A DNA stretch of 64,000 nucleotides from Kerstersia similis (GTDB taxonomy: Bacteria > Pseudomonadota > Gammaproteobacteria > Burkholderiales > Burkholderiaceae_B): positions 1-64,000 of the forward strand of contig NZ_CBCSIQ010000019.1 in the NCBI RefSeq assembly GCF_965139615.1, given 5' to 3'. Both the position numbers and the translations under genes were made by a program. Position 1 is the stretch's first letter. Every line of letters starts with the position of its first letter. Shown one piece after another: positions 56,236 through 64,000 of this stretch. The notes under the pieces are model-generated. The model saw nothing but the letters and a program-made list of their open reading frames with translations, was not told the DNA's origin and ran no database searches.

Positions 56236-56961
56236 TCATGGCTGCAGGTTGCGGGCCCAGTGAGCGTACAGGGGGGCCAGCGTGTCATGCAGCGCGGCCG
56301 TTTTAGCGTCCAGCGCCGCCAGGGTGTCGGCCCTGGATGTGACGGCGGGGTTTCCGGCAGCCAGTTCCCGATCCAGTTGCTGGCCGTTGCGCGCCACGGA
56401 AAGGCGCACCAGCGCCGGCGTCATTTCCAGGTGGGATTGCATGGCGATATGGATGCCGTCGAGGACAAAGCCCTGATGCAGGCAATGGGCGCTGGTGGCA
56501 ATCAATTCGGCACCTTCAGGCAGGCGATGGAAGGTATCGCCGTGCCATTGGAAGGTCAGCAGTTCGTGTCCGGCAGGACGGGACAGCCAGTCTGCTGCGG
56601 CCGGCGCGCCGGTTACGGTAATGGGCTGCCAGCCGATTTCCGGCCGTGGATTGCGGCTGACTTCCCCGCCGAGTGCGACGGCCATGATCTGGCTGCCCAG
56701 GCAGTGGCCCGAGAGCGGAATCCGACTGTCGGCCGCCTGGCGGATCAAGGACATTTCCTGTGCCAGCCAGGGCAGCGGATCATGCACGCTCATATAGCCG
56801 CCCATGAAGATCAGGCCGGAAAAGGCATCGGCACGGGCAGGCACCGGGGCGCCATCGACGATCGGGATCAGGCGGTAGGGAATGCCCAGGGCGTTCAGGA
56901 TGGCGGGCACGCTGCCTGGCGCACCGACTTCGGTATGTTGAAAAATCGCGACGGGTTTCAT
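56236..56961 (-). CDS. Class-I glutamine amidotransferase-like protein (possible gamma-glutamyl hydrolase)
   Basis: The 241-aa protein is a triad GATase. The nucleophile elbow is PLSGHCLGSQIMAVALGG with C87, and the partner His and Glu lie in MQSHLEMTPAL. There is no attached synthetase domain. Similar stand-alone proteins in aniline (AtdA2/TdnT) and amine degradation hydrolyse gamma-glutamyl amides, and here it shares an operon with a glutamine-synthetase-like gene. That role is inferred from context; a simple GMP-synthase-like glutaminase domain is the default reading. It overlaps the livF gene by 4 bases. Confidence 0.82.
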   Translation of the reverse strand: MKPVAIFQHTEVGAPGSVPAILNALGIPYRLIPIVDGAPVPARADAFSGLIFMGGYMSVHDPLPWLAQEMSLIRQAADSRIPLSGHCLGSQIMAVALGGEVSRNPRPEIGWQPITVTGAPAAADWLSRPAGHELLTFQWHGDTFHRLPEGAELIATSAHCLHQGFVLDGIHIAMQSHLEMTPALVRLSVARNGQQLDRELAAGNPAVTSRADTLAALDAKTAALHDTLAPLYAHWARNLQP

Positions 56962-57716
56962 GCCGGGTTTCCGGTAGGGGATGGCTGGGAGGCGGGCGGC
57001 GCCGTGCCGGACATGCCGACGCCCAGCAGGCGCTGCAGCAAGGCGGTATCAGCGGCCAGTTCGCGGCTGGCGCCGGCGTGGCAGACGGCGCCGCGTTCCA
57101 GCACGATCGCCTGGTGCGTCATGGACAAGGCCAGCACCGGGTGTTGCTCTACGATGATGGAGGGCAGGCCGTCCTCTTCGCATAGCTGCATGATGGCGCG
57201 CGCCAGTTCTTCCACGATGATGGGCGCCAGGCCTTCCATGGGTTCGTCCAGCAGCAGCATGCGCGGGTTGGTCATCAGCGCCCGGCCGATGGCCAGCATT
57301 TGCTGTTCGCCGCCGGATAGCTGGTTGCCATAGTTGCCGCGGCGTTCCTGCAGGCGCGGAAACAACCCATAGACGCGCGCCAGGTTCCAGGGGCCGGGGC
57401 GGGCGACGGTGCTCAGATTCTCTTCGACGGTCAGGGATGGAAAGACCTCGCGTTCCTGGGGCACCCAGCCCAGGCCGGCGCGTACCCGCCGGTGCGGCGC
57501 AGCCTGGGTGATGTCGGTTCCATGCCAGCGGATCGCACCGCCCATGACACGCGTATTGCCCATCAGAGTTTCCAGCAGTGTTGTCTTGCCGACACCGTTG
57601 CGCCCGAGGATGGCCAGACTCTGGCCGGCAGGCAGGGCCAGGCTTAAACGGTCCAGGATGACGGCATTGCCATAGCCGGCCGTCACGGCATCGAAAACCA
57701 GTGCATCAGCCGGCAT
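56958..57716 (-). CDS. LivF-type ABC transporter ATPase (transporter 2)
   Basis: The 252-aa ATPase has Walker A GRNGVGKTT, signature QLSGGEQQMLAIGRAL, Walker B MLLLDEPMEGLAP and IIVEQHPVLAL. A C-terminal extension of about 20 residues rich in Pro/Ser/Ala is unusual but harmless to the fold. It is coupled to livG by an 11-base overlap and to the amidotransferase by 4. Confidence 0.92.
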   Translation of the reverse strand: MPADALVFDAVTAGYGNAVILDRLSLALPAGQSLAILGRNGVGKTTLLETLMGNTRVMGGAIRWHGTDITQAAPHRRVRAGLGWVPQEREVFPSLTVEENLSTVARPGPWNLARVYGLFPRLQERRGNYGNQLSGGEQQMLAIGRALMTNPRMLLLDEPMEGLAPIIVEELARAIMQLCEEDGLPSIIVEQHPVLALSMTHQAIVLERGAVCHAGASRELAADTALLQRLLGVGMSGTAPPASQPSPTGNPA

Positions 57717-58482
57717 GGGGAACTCCGGTGGTACCGAGATAGACTTCCCGCACGCGCGGGTCGGTCATGATCTCCGTCGGGCTGCCTTCGGCCAGAATGC
57801 TGCCGGCAACCAGGACGGAGATACGTTTGGAAAAGCGAAAGACCAGATTCATATCGTGTTCGATGAACAGAATGCTGATGTCGTCGGGCAGGGCGGCGAT
57901 GACCTCGAACAGCTCGCCGCTTTCATCTTCCGGTATGCCCGCCGCCGGCTCGTCCAGCAGCAGGATATGTGGCCTGGCGGCCATCGCCAGCGCGATTTCC
58001 AGCAGGCGCTGCTTGCCGTAGGCAAGTTCGGTGACAGGCGTGGTGGCGACGCTGTCGAGCCGCAGGCGCCCCAGCAGTTCATGCGCTTCGTCGTGGACGC
58101 CGGGCATGCGCCGCAGGTTGCGCCACCAGTTCGCGCCCAGCCCTTCGCGTTCGCAGATGGCCAACACGATGGAATCCAGCGGGGTCAGGCTAGGGAAGAG
58201 CGTATTGATCTGGAAGGTGCGCACCAGGCCGACGCGTGCGCGCTGGTCGCAGGAGTGCTGGGTGATGTCTTGCTTGCCCAGCATGATGTTGCCGCTGCTG
58301 GGCCGCAGGACGCCGGTCAGCAGATTGATCAGCGTGGTTTTGCCGGCGCCATTGGGCCCGATCAGGGCCTGGCGCGAACCTGGCTCCAGCAACAGGTTGA
58401 CGTCGGTGACGGCGGCAAAAGCGCCGAAGCGTATGCCCAGGCCGCGGGTTTGCAGGGGCAGGGCGCTGCCTTGCGGTTTCAT
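57706..58482 (-). CDS. LivG-type ABC transporter ATPase (transporter 2)
   Basis: The 258-aa ATPase has Walker A GPNGAGKTT, the degenerate signature LAYGKQRLLEIALAM, Walker B HILLLDEPAAGIPEDES and LFIEHDMNLVFRF, with the usual LivG tail (MTDPRVREVYLG). It overlaps livM by 4 bases and livF by 11. Confidence 0.92.
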   Translation of the reverse strand: MKPQGSALPLQTRGLGIRFGAFAAVTDVNLLLEPGSRQALIGPNGAGKTTLINLLTGVLRPSSGNIMLGKQDITQHSCDQRARVGLVRTFQINTLFPSLTPLDSIVLAICEREGLGANWWRNLRRMPGVHDEAHELLGRLRLDSVATTPVTELAYGKQRLLEIALAMAARPHILLLDEPAAGIPEDESGELFEVIAALPDDISILFIEHDMNLVFRFSKRISVLVAGSILAEGSPTEIMTDPRVREVYLGTTGVPHAG

Positions 58483-59441
58483 CGTGCTTTCCCCAGAGTG
58501 AACAGGCGTGAGAGCAGGCCCAGGATGCCGCCGCGGCCCATCATGACCATCGCCATCAGGAAGATGCCAATCCAGAACATCCAGAATTCCGGATTCAGTT
58601 TGGCGAAGGCGTCATGCAGCACCATGTAGATAATGGCGCCTATCAGGCCGCCGTAGAGCCTGCCGGTGCCGCCCAACACCAGAATGATGAGGATTTCTGC
58701 CGAGCGGTTGAAACCGATGGATTCGATACCGACGAATTGGGTGGTCTGGGCCAGCAAGGCGCCGGCAACGCCGGCAATGGCTGCGGAAAAACAATAGGCC
58801 ATGCGCAGGCGCTGATCTACCGGCGAGCCGATGGCGCGCATGCGTTTGCGATTGTCATGAATGCCGCGTAGCGCCAGGCCGAAGGGCGAGCGGACGATGC
58901 GCCGAGCCAGCAGGAATACCACCAGTACCACGGCGTAACTATAGAAGAAGGCGGTCTTGCCCCACAGGTCGAAGTCGAAATAGCCCAGTACCGGCCACAT
59001 TTCGATACCCTGCAGGCCGTCCGTGCCGCCGGTGATGCTGCTCAGGCGGTTGGCCAGTTCGGCAAACAGCATGCAGACGCCGATGGTGATCATCAGGCGT
59101 GCCAGGTCGGAGCCCCGCACCACCAGATAACTCAGCAGATAGCCGACCAGCGCGCAGACTGCGAAGGCCAGCAGCAAGCCGGAAAACGGTTCGGCCCAGC
59201 CATGTTTGGCCAGCAGGCCGGCGGCATAGGCGCCCAGGCCGAAGAAGGCGGCATGCCCGACGGTCAGAATACCGGCATAACCGAGAGCGATATCAAGGGA
59301 AACCGCAAACAGGCCGAAGATCAGTATCTGGCTCAACAGCGTCAGACGGTCGGGCAGCAGCAGGCTGCAGGCGGCCAGCGCCACCCAGAACAGGGCTTCC
59401 AGCCAGGGCAGGCGGTCTTGGGGAATAGAGAGTTTTTTCAT
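58479..59441 (-). CDS. LivM-type ABC transporter permease (transporter 2)
   Basis: The 320-aa permease has about nine spans with the LivM segments LDIALGYAGILTVGHAAFFGLGAYAAGLLAKHG and the ATPase-contacting loop SPFGLALRGIHDNRKRMRAIG. It also has VLGGTGRLYGGLIGAIIYM. The ATG at 59441 overlaps the livH stop by 4 bases; a long in-frame extension upstream lies inside livH. Confidence 0.9.
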   Translation of the reverse strand: MKKLSIPQDRLPWLEALFWVALAACSLLLPDRLTLLSQILIFGLFAVSLDIALGYAGILTVGHAAFFGLGAYAAGLLAKHGWAEPFSGLLLAFAVCALVGYLLSYLVVRGSDLARLMITIGVCMLFAELANRLSSITGGTDGLQGIEMWPVLGYFDFDLWGKTAFFYSYAVVLVVFLLARRIVRSPFGLALRGIHDNRKRMRAIGSPVDQRLRMAYCFSAAIAGVAGALLAQTTQFVGIESIGFNRSAEILIILVLGGTGRLYGGLIGAIIYMVLHDAFAKLNPEFWMFWIGIFLMAMVMMGRGGILGLLSRLFTLGKAR

Positions 59442-60298
59442 GCCAGCCCCTTGCGAGGAATGATGCCGTTGGGGCGCAACAGCAGCAGTGCGACCATGAA
59501 GACGTAGATCAGGAACGAACCGGCTTCGGGCAGGTAGTACTTGCCAGCGACATCCACAATGCCCAGCAGCAATGCAGCAACGAAGGGGCCGGTGATGGTG
59601 CCCGCCCCGCCAACGCAGACGACGATCAGAAAGTACACGAGGTATTTCAGGGCGAAGGCGGGTTCCAGCCCGATGACGCCCAGGCTCAGTGCGCCACCTA
59701 CGCCGGCCAGTCCACATCCGAATGAAAAGGTCAGGAAGAACAGCCGCTTGACATGGATGCCCGTCCCCGCCGCGACACGCTGGTTATCGACGGCGGCACG
59801 TACCATGGCGCCATAACGGGTCTTGTTGAGCAGCAGAAGCAAGCCGCCCCAAATGAGTAGGCCGGCCAGCACCAGGAACAGCCGATAGCGGCTGATATCC
59901 AGGCCCGGCAGCGTGATCTGGCCTTCCAGCACGGCCGGCATGCGGAAGGGTTGCATGGACGGCCCGAACAGATAGGTGATGCCTGCCGTCGCAGCAAATA
60001 CCAGGCCGATGGAAAACAGCACCTGATCCAGCGGATGCGCGCGGTACAGACGCCGGAAGAACAATTGCTCCAGGACGGCGCCGCACAAGGCGGCGGCGAC
60101 GAAAGCCAGGGCGAGCGAACTGAAGAAGTCCAGTCCGTAGCGCTGCATTGCAAAGCTGGCGGCATAGCCGCCAGCCATGGCGAAGGCGCCGTGCGCGAGA
60201 TTGACGAAATTCATCAGCCCCATGGTCACGGACAGCCCGACGCTCAAAAGGAAGAGGAGCATCCCGTAGGCCACTCCATCGAAAATCACTGTCGCCAT
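59438..60298 (-). CDS. LivH-type ABC transporter permease (transporter 2)
   Basis: The 286-aa permease has about eight spans with GVAYGMLLFLLSVGLSVTMGLMNFVNLAHGAFAMAGGYAA, the loop TRYGAMVRAAVDNQRVAAGTGIHVKRL and CVGGAGTITGPFVAALLLG. It lies 17 bases after the binding-protein gene. Confidence 0.9.
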   Translation of the reverse strand: MATVIFDGVAYGMLLFLLSVGLSVTMGLMNFVNLAHGAFAMAGGYAASFAMQRYGLDFFSSLALAFVAAALCGAVLEQLFFRRLYRAHPLDQVLFSIGLVFAATAGITYLFGPSMQPFRMPAVLEGQITLPGLDISRYRLFLVLAGLLIWGGLLLLLNKTRYGAMVRAAVDNQRVAAGTGIHVKRLFFLTFSFGCGLAGVGGALSLGVIGLEPAFALKYLVYFLIVVCVGGAGTITGPFVAALLLGIVDVAGKYYLPEAGSFLIYVFMVALLLLRPNGIIPRKGLA

Positions 60299-60315
60299 CG
60301 AGATGCTCCTGCCTT

Positions 60316-61518
60316 TTATTTGCCCTTGGCGGCGTCTGCCTTGGCAGGGTCTTTCACATTTTCATAAGCGTCGAATTCGACGTTGACGAGCTTGCCATCC
60401 ACCTTTTCAGCCTTGCGGATATAGACCGTCTGTACGATGTCGCGGGTTTCCGGGTCGATCTGGATCGGGCCGCGCGGGCTTTCGAAACTCAGGCCGGCCA
60501 GGGCATCCATGACTTTGGCGCCGTCGGTGTCGCCGCCGGTTGCGGCCAGCGCCAGGTCATAGGCGGCCATGGCGTCATAGGCGGTGGCGGCAAAGTAGTT
60601 GGGCCGCATGGCAGTGCCGAAGTTTTCTTCGAAGTCGCGGACGAACTTCTGGTTCTTCTCCGACGGATGCGCGTAGGAATAGTGGTGGCTGGTGATCAGA
60701 TCCAGCGCAATGTCGCCGGTCGCATCGAGAAAGCTATCGTCGGTCGCTTCGCCGGTCGCGAAAAGCTTGATGCCGGCTTCACTCAGTCCGCGTTCTTTCC
60801 AGACCCTCAGGAAGGCGGGCGGCATGACGCCGGACGGGAAGAAAAAGAAGACCGATTCGGGCTTGGCGTCCTTGATGCGCTGGACATAGGCAGAGAAGTC
60901 GGGGTTGGACATGGGGGTGCGGATTTCACCCAGCACCTTGCCGCCGCCGGCCTCGAAGGCGTTCTTGAATGCGGTATAGGCATCCGTGCCGGAGGCGTAA
61001 TCCGCCACCACGACCATGGTTTCCTTGACGCCGTTTTCCAGCATCCAGCGCGCCATCGGATCGGAAACCTGCTGCACGGTGAAGGACAGGCGTGCAATAT
61101 AGGGTGAGCTGTTGGTAATGGCCGAGGACGAGGCGTTCATGACCAGGACGGGCACCTTGGCCTGCGTGGCGATGGGCGCGACGGCGTAGGCATTGGGGCT
61201 GAAGTCCAGGCCGGTCAGCAGGTTCACCTTATCGCGTACCACCAGTTCCTGAGCATAGCGCTTGGCCAGGTCGGGGGCGGCACCGGCGGTGTCTTTGCGG
61301 ATGATCTGCACCGGGCGGCCCGCGATCTTGCCGCCGTGTTCCTTGAGATACAGCTCGACGCCGGCATCGAACTGGCGGCCATAGTCGGCATAGGGGCCGG
61401 AGTAGCTGGCGATCATGCCTATCTTCAGCGGCTCTTCGGCTTGCGCCGGCAACCCGAGGGTGGCGCCGATACAGGACAGCAGGGCGGTGCCGATCAAGGT
61501 TCTCTTGCTCATTTTCAT
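60316..61518 (-). CDS. LivK-type periplasmic substrate-binding protein (transporter 2)
   Basis: The 400-aa protein has a signal peptide (about 1-27, AQAEEPLKIG) and a type-I periplasmic binding fold (GMIASYSGPYADYGRQFDAGVELYLKEHGG, TYDAMA-like central strand and VKDPAKADAAKGK tail). Here it precedes the permease genes, unlike in transporter 1 where it is last. Its ligand is unknown, but the operon context suggests an amine or amine-bearing compound. A second possible start lies two codons downstream. Confidence 0.88.
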   Translation of the reverse strand: MKMSKRTLIGTALLSCIGATLGLPAQAEEPLKIGMIASYSGPYADYGRQFDAGVELYLKEHGGKIAGRPVQIIRKDTAGAAPDLAKRYAQELVVRDKVNLLTGLDFSPNAYAVAPIATQAKVPVLVMNASSSAITNSSPYIARLSFTVQQVSDPMARWMLENGVKETMVVVADYASGTDAYTAFKNAFEAGGGKVLGEIRTPMSNPDFSAYVQRIKDAKPESVFFFFPSGVMPPAFLRVWKERGLSEAGIKLFATGEATDDSFLDATGDIALDLITSHHYSYAHPSEKNQKFVRDFEENFGTAMRPNYFAATAYDAMAAYDLALAATGGDTDGAKVMDALAGLSFESPRGPIQIDPETRDIVQTVYIRKAEKVDGKLVNVEFDAYENVKDPAKADAAKGK

Positions 61519-61588
61519 GGGGGAACTCCGTTGTGGCTGTTGGTGGACAAAGGGGACGGGGAATCGTTGTTCTGTGCGGGCGAGCGGG

Positions 61589-62851
61589 TCAGCCGCTTGC
61601 GAGCAGCTGTTTGAGGTCGAAGGTTTCGTCGCGCAGCAGGGCAGGCGTGGCCGCCACGGCGGCGCCGATGAGCTTGCGGCTCAGCATATGTTCACCAGGA
61701 CGGTTGACGGAATGCGCGGCGGCGATACGGCCATGACGCAGATAGAACACGCTGAAACGGTCGGATTCCCTGTCGCCGCGAATCACGGTTTCATCGCCGG
61801 GCAGCGCCAGGCCGGCCATCTGCAGCTTGAGCGCGAATTGGTCGCTCCAGAACCAGGGGGCGCCGGTGTAGGGCTCAGGGTTGCCGGCCAGTGCGGATGC
61901 GGCGGCGCGGGCGCCATCGTTGGCGGCCTGGATGGATTCCAGGCGCAAGTGGCGCGGCAGGCCGGGACGATCCGGCTGCAGGGTATTGGCGACGTCGCCG
62001 ATGGCATAGACATGCGGAGCGTCCGTCCGCCCGAAAGCATCGGTCAGGATGCCGTTGTCGCAGGCGATACCTGCTTGCCGCGCCAGTTCATCATTGGGTT
62101 GAACACCGTTGCCGAGCACAACCAGATCGCAGGCCAGTACCGTGCCGTCATTGAGCTCCACGCCTGTCACCCGGCCGCCGGCGCCGCGCAACTGGCGAAC
62201 GCCCTGGCCGAGCCGGATATCCACGCCGTTGTCGCGCTGCTTTTGTTCCAGATAGCGCGCCATGGGCGTGGGCAGGCTGCGCGACAGCAGCTGCGGGTGG
62301 GTTTCGACCAGTGTGACGGCAAGGCCGCGTCCGGTCAGTGCAGCGGCAGCTTCCAGGCCGATGAATCCGCCGCCGATGATGCAGGCCCGATGGGCCTGGG
62401 ATAAGGCGGCATCCAGGGCGAGCGCATCGTCCAGGGTGCGCAGAGGATAGATGCCTGCCAGGTTTGCGCCAGGAAGGGGTAACGGGCGGCAGCGGGCGCC
62501 GGTGGCCAGGGCCAGCTCGCCATAAGGCAAGAGCGAGCCATCGGCCAGCGTCAGCGTTCGGTGGCCGGGGTCCAGCGCGACGGCGCGCGTGCCCAGCCGC
62601 AGTTCGATATCCTGTTCACGGAAATAGTCCGGCCCTTTGAGCGCCAGGCTTTCCACACTGCTTTTGCCGTTCAGCAGTCCCTTGGAAAGCGGTGGGCGCT
62701 GGTACGGCGCATGGGCTTCGTCGCCCAGCATGATGATGGGCGCGTCATAGCCCAGGCGGCGCAGGCTGTCGGCCAGCTGCGTGCCGGCATAGGATGCACC
62801 GACGATGACCAGCGGCAGCGGGCGCGAGGCTGGCGCCGCGGCGCCGCTCAT
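61589..62851 (-). CDS. FAD-dependent NAD(P)H:ferredoxin reductase, putidaredoxin-reductase-like
   Basis: The 420-aa flavoprotein has the FAD loop LVIVGASYAGTQLADSLRRLG, APYQRPPLSKGLL, the NADH-binding fold CIIGGGFIGLEAAAALTGRGLAVTLVE and the second FAD motif HVYAIGDVAN. It ends with the reductase C-terminal domain WFWSDQFALKLQMAGLA. Enzymes of this class pass electrons from NADH to a [2Fe-2S] ferredoxin that serves a P450 or Rieske oxygenase. It overlaps the ferredoxin gene by 4 bases (ATG at 62851). Confidence 0.93.
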   Translation of the reverse strand: MSGAAAPASRPLPLVIVGASYAGTQLADSLRRLGYDAPIIMLGDEAHAPYQRPPLSKGLLNGKSSVESLALKGPDYFREQDIELRLGTRAVALDPGHRTLTLADGSLLPYGELALATGARCRPLPLPGANLAGIYPLRTLDDALALDAALSQAHRACIIGGGFIGLEAAAALTGRGLAVTLVETHPQLLSRSLPTPMARYLEQKQRDNGVDIRLGQGVRQLRGAGGRVTGVELNDGTVLACDLVVLGNGVQPNDELARQAGIACDNGILTDAFGRTDAPHVYAIGDVANTLQPDRPGLPRHLRLESIQAANDGARAAASALAGNPEPYTGAPWFWSDQFALKLQMAGLALPGDETVIRGDRESDRFSVFYLRHGRIAAAHSVNRPGEHMLSRKLIGAAVAATPALLRDETFDLKQLLASG

Positions 62852-63171
62852 GACTGGCTCTCCGGTACGCGGACGGTCAGGCCATCGAGGGCCTCGGTGA
62901 GGATCAGCTGGCAGCTCAGCCGGCTGCCTGGCAGGCGCTCGCTGGCCACGCCGTCGAGCAATTCTTCTTCCATGTCGTCCGGCGCCGGCAGGCGGCCGAT
63001 GTCGGCATCCGCGACATATACATGGCAGGTCGCACAGGAACAGCAGCCGCCACACTCGGCGTCTATGCCGCGAATATTGTTGTGGATCGCGGTTTCCATG
63101 ACGCTGGCACCGGTCTTGGCCACAATGCTGCGGGTGCTGCCGTCTTTGAGGATGTAGTGAATGGTGGGCAT
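62848..63171 (-). CDS. [2Fe-2S] ferredoxin, putidaredoxin/adrenodoxin type
   Basis: The 107-aa ferredoxin has the cluster pattern C40-x5-C46-x2-C49 with the fourth ligand C87 (SRLSCQLILTEALDG). Two additional Cys, C43 and C44, sit inside the loop; this class often has Ala or other residues there. The sequence AECGGCCSCATCHVYV is characteristic. It shuttles single electrons from the reductase encoded next to it to an oxygenase. It lies 9 bases after the glutamine-synthetase-like gene. Confidence 0.94.
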   Translation of the reverse strand: MPTIHYILKDGSTRSIVAKTGASVMETAIHNNIRGIDAECGGCCSCATCHVYVADADIGRLPAPDDMEEELLDGVASERLPGSRLSCQLILTEALDGLTVRVPESQS

Positions 63172-63180
63172 GGGATGGCC

Positions 63181-64000
63181 TTAAAACATATCGAAGTATT
63201 CGCGTTGTTCCCACTCGCTGACTTCGAGATTGAAACGGTCCAGCTCGGCCTGCTTGATATGGCAGTAGTAGTCGATGAAGGCCGGGCCGATCTGCTGGGT
63301 CAGCACGGCATCCTGGCGCAATGCCGCCATGGCTTCCGGCAGGGAACGGGGCAGGTTTTCTGCCGGGGTTTCGTAGGGGGCGTCGGCGGAAGGGCCGGGA
63401 TCCAGCTGGCGTGCCATCCCGTCCAGGCCGGAGAAAATCTGCGCGGCCAGATACAGGTACGGATTGGCCGTGGGTTCGCCGACGCGGTTTTCGATGCGGC
63501 TGGCGGCCTGGCCCTGGCCGCCCAGAACCCGCAGCATGGCGCCGCGATTATCGCGAGCCCAGATGGCACGATCCGGCGCCAGGGAAAAGGGACGGTAGCG
63601 CCGGAAACCATTGACCGATGGGCTGGCGAACAGGGCGGCGCCACGGGCGTGCTGCTTGAGCCCGGCCAGGTAATGCATGCCGCAAGGGCTCAGCGGGTGT
63701 TCGTCCGTGTCCGGCATGAAGGCATTGACGCCGTTGTCCTTGCGGCACAGGGACTGGTGCAGATGCCAGCCGCTGGACATGACATTCGGGATGCGAGGCC
63801 GGCACATGAACGTTGCGTGATAACCATGGCGCAGGCAAATCTGCTTGATGGCGCTGCGCAGCAGCACCATGGTGTCGGCCGGCGCCAGCCCGCGCGTCGG
63901 GCCGAATACCAGTTCAAACTGGCTGGGGCCGAACTCGATTTCCAGGGAGTGCAATGGCAGGCCAAGCGCCAGCAACTGCGTGCGCAGCAGTTGCATCAGG
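63181..64000 (-). CDS. Glutamine-synthetase-like gamma-glutamyl-amine ligase, C-terminal part
   Basis: Only the C-terminal 272 or so residues are inside the window; the 5' end lies beyond 64000. Visible are the catalytic-domain motifs LEIEFGPSQFELVF, SGWHLHQSL, NGFRRYRPFSLAPDRAIWARDNRGAM and RIENRVGEPTANPYLYLAAQ, which match the ATP- and metal-binding segments of the GS superfamily. The divergence from housekeeping GlnA (no obvious adenylylation-type C-terminal segment) and the neighbours suggest a gamma-glutamylating enzyme of the IpuC/AtdA1/PuuA kind. The exact amine is unknown. Confidence 0.82.
   Translation of the reverse strand, partial: LMQLLRTQLLALGLPLHSLEIEFGPSQFELVFGPTRGLAPADTMVLLRSAIKQICLRHGYHATFMCRPRIPNVMSSGWHLHQSLCRKDNGVNAFMPDTDEHPLSPCGMHYLAGLKQHARGAALFASPSVNGFRRYRPFSLAPDRAIWARDNRGAMLRVLGGQGQAASRIENRVGEPTANPYLYLAAQIFSGLDGMARQLDPGPSADAPYETPAENLPRSLPEAMAALRQDAVLTQQIGPAFIDYYCHIKQAELDRFNLEVSEWEQREYFDMF

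Noticed and set aside
61589..63214. An N-terminal extension of the ferredoxin reductase through the ferredoxin gene
   Set aside because: It reads the ferredoxin gene in the wrong frame; the FAD loop starts shortly after the ATG at 62851.
1..64000. CRISPR arrays, tRNA or rRNA genes, prophage or toxin-antitoxin modules
   Set aside because: No regularly spaced repeats, tRNA-like cloverleafs, rRNA sequence or phage/toxin genes were recognised by eye; a tRNA or repeat search program would be needed to exclude them fully.

Overview
The window is a GC-rich piece of a betaproteobacterial chromosome, most likely from the family Alcaligenaceae (Bordetella/Achromobacter relatives). The best evidence is the division and cell-wall (dcw) cluster with a single murE-murF fusion gene, a known trait of Bordetella and close relatives, together with many tandem LivKHMGF-type ABC transporters, common in this family. 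The genus cannot be fixed from the sequence alone.

Layout. 1-120: end of an IS3-family insertion sequence. 310-1886: a tiny membrane ORF, an SPFH/band-7 membrane protein and the RNase P RNA gene. 2240-19330: a complete, tightly overlapping dcw cluster (mraZ-rsmH-ftsL-ftsI-murEF-mraY-murD-ftsW-murG-murC-ddl-ftsQ-ftsA-ftsZ), preceded by a readable MraZ operator and closed by a large structured terminator; lpxC does not follow ftsZ. 19571-22551: a ColRS-like two-component system divergent from a WapQ/Kdo-kinase-like gene, with an 11-bp-phased triple repeat between them; then a PhnA/YjdM zinc-ribbon gene.

23018-38504: a catabolic island. An eight-gene minus-strand operon (SDR, KstD-like flavin dehydrogenase, NIPSNAP, LivH-M-G-F-K) faces a five-gene plus-strand operon (atypical shikimate-dehydrogenase-like enzyme, Gfo/Idh dehydrogenase, second KstD-like flavoenzyme, two-domain NIPSNAP, xylose-isomerase-like TIM barrel). 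An AraC/PobR-type and an IclR-type regulator sit between them. The dehydrogenase, desaturase and possible dehydratase chemistry suggests uptake and oxidation or aromatisation of a hydroxylated alicyclic compound. This is the best candidate for an undescribed pathway.

38539-41982: LysR regulator divergent from a serine hydrolase/MFS pair. 42148-49446: mostly housekeeping genes (a PLDc_N/TPR-like protein, M48 lipoprotein protease, rsmE, tkt, gap, pgk), with a strong terminator between gap and pgk. 49524-52385: an MFS/cupin operon divergent from a GntR regulator whose probable operator (GGGATCC repeats) can be read. 52519-55275: a long DUF3141 protein with a PhaC-like Cys-Asp-His triad, PHA-regulator-like palindromes upstream and an Ala/Pro/Lys tail. 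55500-56060: a DUF924 protein.

56236-64000: a nine-gene minus-strand operon. It encodes a glutamine-synthetase-like enzyme (cut by the window end), a putidaredoxin-type ferredoxin, its FAD reductase, a complete LivKHMGF transporter and a class-I glutamine amidotransferase. The set resembles gamma-glutamylation routes for amine catabolism (aniline, isopropylamine, cyclic amines), with a P450 or similar oxygenase expected outside the window.
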